In this document: positions 48,434 to 49,883 of the stretch, in pieces | How the letters are laid out: each line of letters begins with the position of its first letter | Numbering within the stretch: position 1 is the first letter of the stretch | Assembly (NCBI RefSeq): GCF_014132355.1 | Contig: NZ_BLZO01000056.1 | Location: 1 to 49,883 of the forward strand | Reading direction: 5' to 3' | Origin: Okeania sp. KiyG1 | Lineage (GTDB): Bacteria; Cyanobacteriota; Cyanobacteriia; Cyanobacteriales; Microcoleaceae | DNA length: 49,883 bases | Notes under the pieces: generated by a model | Told to the model about the DNA's origin: nothing | The model's input: only the letters and a program-made list of their open reading frames with translations | Databases searched by the model: none | Made by a program: the position numbers and the translations under genes

Positions 48434-48548
48434 AAGGTTTAAAGCATCTCCTTTCAAGGAGAAACAAGAAAAAAATTTCATGATTAGTCAATCTTCTTCT
48501 TTTCAAGGAGAGGTAATTGTTAATTATTAATTATTAATTATTAATTTT
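48434..48548 (+). mobile_element. M1 element, short form
   Basis: TAAGGTTTAAAGCATCTCC, the CTCCTTTCAAGGAG hairpin, GTCAATCTTCTTCTTTTCAAG and GAGAGGTAATTGTTAATTAT. Confidence 0.7.
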
Positions 48549-48578
48549 TGAAATTATACATCTCCAAAAATCCCAATT

Positions 48579-49586
48579 TCAGAACGGTGGGATAATAGTT
48601 TCAGGAGCTTCTGTGGAGATGCCTATTGATGCGCGGTTATGTGGAGAATCTAAATCTATCTCCGGACCAATTGGCACAATTTTAGTAGGATTAACATTTG
48701 GATGACTCATGTAATAATGTCGTTTAATATGGTCAAAATTACAAGTTTCTTTTACTCCTGGATGTTGATAAATATCTTTTAGATAATTCCAGAGATTTGG
48801 ATAATCCCAAATATGACGTAAATTACACTTGAAATGAACATAATAAACCACATCAAAACGAAGCAAAGTAGTAAACATACAAATATCAGCTTCAGTTAGG
48901 CGATCGCCACACAAATAACGTTGTTTTGACAATATATTTTCCCAATAATCTAAAGCTGCGAATAAATCTTTCACTCCTTCTTCATAAGCTAATTGAGAAC
49001 CAGCAAAACCCGCCCGATAAACACCATTATTAATCGGTTGATAAATAGTATCAATAGTTTTTTCAATGGTATCCTTTAAATCTTCCGGAAACAAATTCAG
49101 GTCATTTTTAGCAATACCATTAAACTCAGTATCAAACATCCTAATAATTTCACGGGATTCATTATTAACAATAGTATTTTTTTCCTTATCCCAAAGTACA
49201 GGTACGGTAACTCTCCCACTATAATTTGAATCAGCCTTCAGATAAAGTTGCCAAAGATAATTAGTATCATTAATACTATCAGGAATACATCCCAGTTCAG
49301 AATCAGAAAATTCCCAACTATTTTGGTCAATTACTGCTCCTACAACTGACAACCCAATAACATCTTCTAATCCTTTTAACTTGCGCATAATAGCAGTTCG
49401 ATGTGCCCAAGGACAAGCCCAAGAAATGTATAGATGATAACGTCCTGTTTCTGCTTTAAAGCCACTAGAATTATCTGCTGTAATTTTATTCCGAAATGTG
49501 GTATTAGGGCGAATAAATCTACCTTCAGAATCTTCTTGTTCTCGTTTAGATACCCATTTACCATCAATTAAAATACCTAATCCCAT
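48579..49586 (-). CDS. Glutathionyl-hydroquinone reductase (omega-type GST)
   Basis: 335 residues, the usual length for the GS-HQR/ECM4/YqjG group. The enzyme reduces glutathionyl-hydroquinones back to hydroquinones using glutathione. Seen: the N-terminal extension (GRFIRPNTTFRNKITAD), thioredoxin-like domain with the catalytic Cys in HLYISWACPWAHRT (C58), VTVPVLWDKEKNTIVNNESR with SREIIRMFD for glutathione binding, and the helical domain with DRLTEADICMFTTLLRFDVV and HPGVKETCNFDHIKRHYY. Cytosolic; no signal peptide. The start at 49586 is the first ATG, giving MGLGILIDGKW. A single gene with a pyrimidine/purine tandem repeat upstream. Confidence 0.95.
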   Translation of the reverse strand: MGLGILIDGKWVSKREQEDSEGRFIRPNTTFRNKITADNSSGFKAETGRYHLYISWACPWAHRTAIMRKLKGLEDVIGLSVVGAVIDQNSWEFSDSELGCIPDSINDTNYLWQLYLKADSNYSGRVTVPVLWDKEKNTIVNNESREIIRMFDTEFNGIAKNDLNLFPEDLKDTIEKTIDTIYQPINNGVYRAGFAGSQLAYEEGVKDLFAALDYWENILSKQRYLCGDRLTEADICMFTTLLRFDVVYYVHFKCNLRHIWDYPNLWNYLKDIYQHPGVKETCNFDHIKRHYYMSHPNVNPTKIVPIGPEIDLDSPHNRASIGISTEAPETIIPPF

Positions 49587-49633
49587 GATTACCCCCTCAA
49601 TAAAATGCTTGTTGAATACTTATTATACTATTC

Positions 49634-49700
49634 AGGAGTAGGGAGTGGGGGAGTGGGGGAGTGGGGGAGTCGAGGAGTCGGGGAGTCGGGGAGTCGGGGA
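49634..49700. repeat. GGGGAGTCG/GGGGGAGTG short tandem repeat
   Basis: About eight units of 8-9 bp, purine-rich on the plus strand, about 50 bases upstream of the reductase gene. Beyond it, to 49883, I see no gene. Confidence 0.8.
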
Positions 49701-49883
49701 AATTAAAGTAATGATAGAATTATAAACATATATTATATAATTTTCCTTCTAAGTGCTTAGGCAAAATTAATTACCATTATTTATTCCCTGTAATTTTTAC
49801 AACATCAGCTTTTTAACTTGAGAGTATGTGTAATTAATTTTGCATGACTACTTATATCAGGAGTCAGGAGGAGAGAGAATCAC

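Larger units (their letters stand above)
48057..48578. other. Spacer with M4 and M1 elements and a gene remnant
   Basis: An M6 end fragment at about 48196-48225 (TAGCTGAATGCCTAC), an M4-type element, a remnant of the small peptide gene region, and an M1 copy. No intact gene. Confidence 0.6.

Noticed and set aside
1-49883. tRNA or rRNA genes
   Set aside because: I looked for T-loop motifs of the GTTCRANNC type with matching stems and for conserved rRNA segments and found none I could support by eye; a covariance-model search would decide.

Overview
The window looks like chromosomal DNA of a filamentous, non-heterocystous cyanobacterium of the Trichodesmium/Okeania/Hydrocoleum type. This is inferred from repeated HIP1 octamers (GCGATCGC), an SLH/OprB porin, a PEP-CTERM protein, XisH/XisI, a Uma2 protein, many short tandemly repeated repeats, low GC and a very low gene density: only a little over 40 % of the bases lie in intact genes. 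I see no rRNA, tRNA or CRISPR array.

Layout. 0.1-5.8 kb, all on the minus strand: a wrecked ApeA-like anti-phage gene, a frameshifted response-regulator/PAS/GGDEF gene, and an intact response regulator with its membrane histidine kinase. 5.8-8.1 kb: repeats only. 8.1-10.7 kb: a protein with serine-hydrolase-like motifs and a membrane-anchored Mn superoxide dismutase. 10.7-20.4 kb: a repeat-dominated block of three different tandem arrays around a Uma2 gene and uvrA; uvrA lies between inverted copies of one repeat end. 20.5-22.8 kb: a decayed restriction-modification operon (intact C5 methylase, broken BsuBI/PstI-type nuclease, small membrane protein). 24-26.3 kb: a small CPxC protein and a ruined tnpB with IS605-type ends. 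26.4-32.5 kb: a coiled-coil membrane protein, an epoxide-hydrolase-like enzyme and a DUF2252 protein. 32.8 kb: a 51-residue peptide gene. 34-41.4 kb: ispG, a C-terminal processing protease, a small hypothetical gene, five copies of a 257-bp repeat and the porin. 41.4-44 kb: a second interrupted tnpB element and an amino-acid-binding protein. 44-49.6 kb: a nine-copy 115-bp array, a PEP-CTERM protein, a 22-bp array, xisI/xisH (xisH with a stop codon) and a glutathionyl-hydroquinone reductase.

Main reading: several unrelated families of small non-autonomous elements can be delimited from their ends, and some from target-site duplications. One family (called M1 here) has about a dozen full or partial copies and lies inside or across the ApeA gene, the restriction endonuclease and both tnpB genes, while housekeeping genes (uvrA, ispG, ctp, sodA) are untouched. 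For several insertions the ancestral sequence can be rebuilt by hand: removing a 114-bp element and one GTAG copy restores the ApeA C-terminus, and removing a 229-bp element shows that the methylase stop once lay about 11 bases before the nuclease start. No complete new system is evident. What stands out is this graveyard of defence and mobile genes, the inverted repeat around uvrA, the tandem arrays placed in upstream and downstream regions, and one unexplained small peptide gene with a remnant copy.
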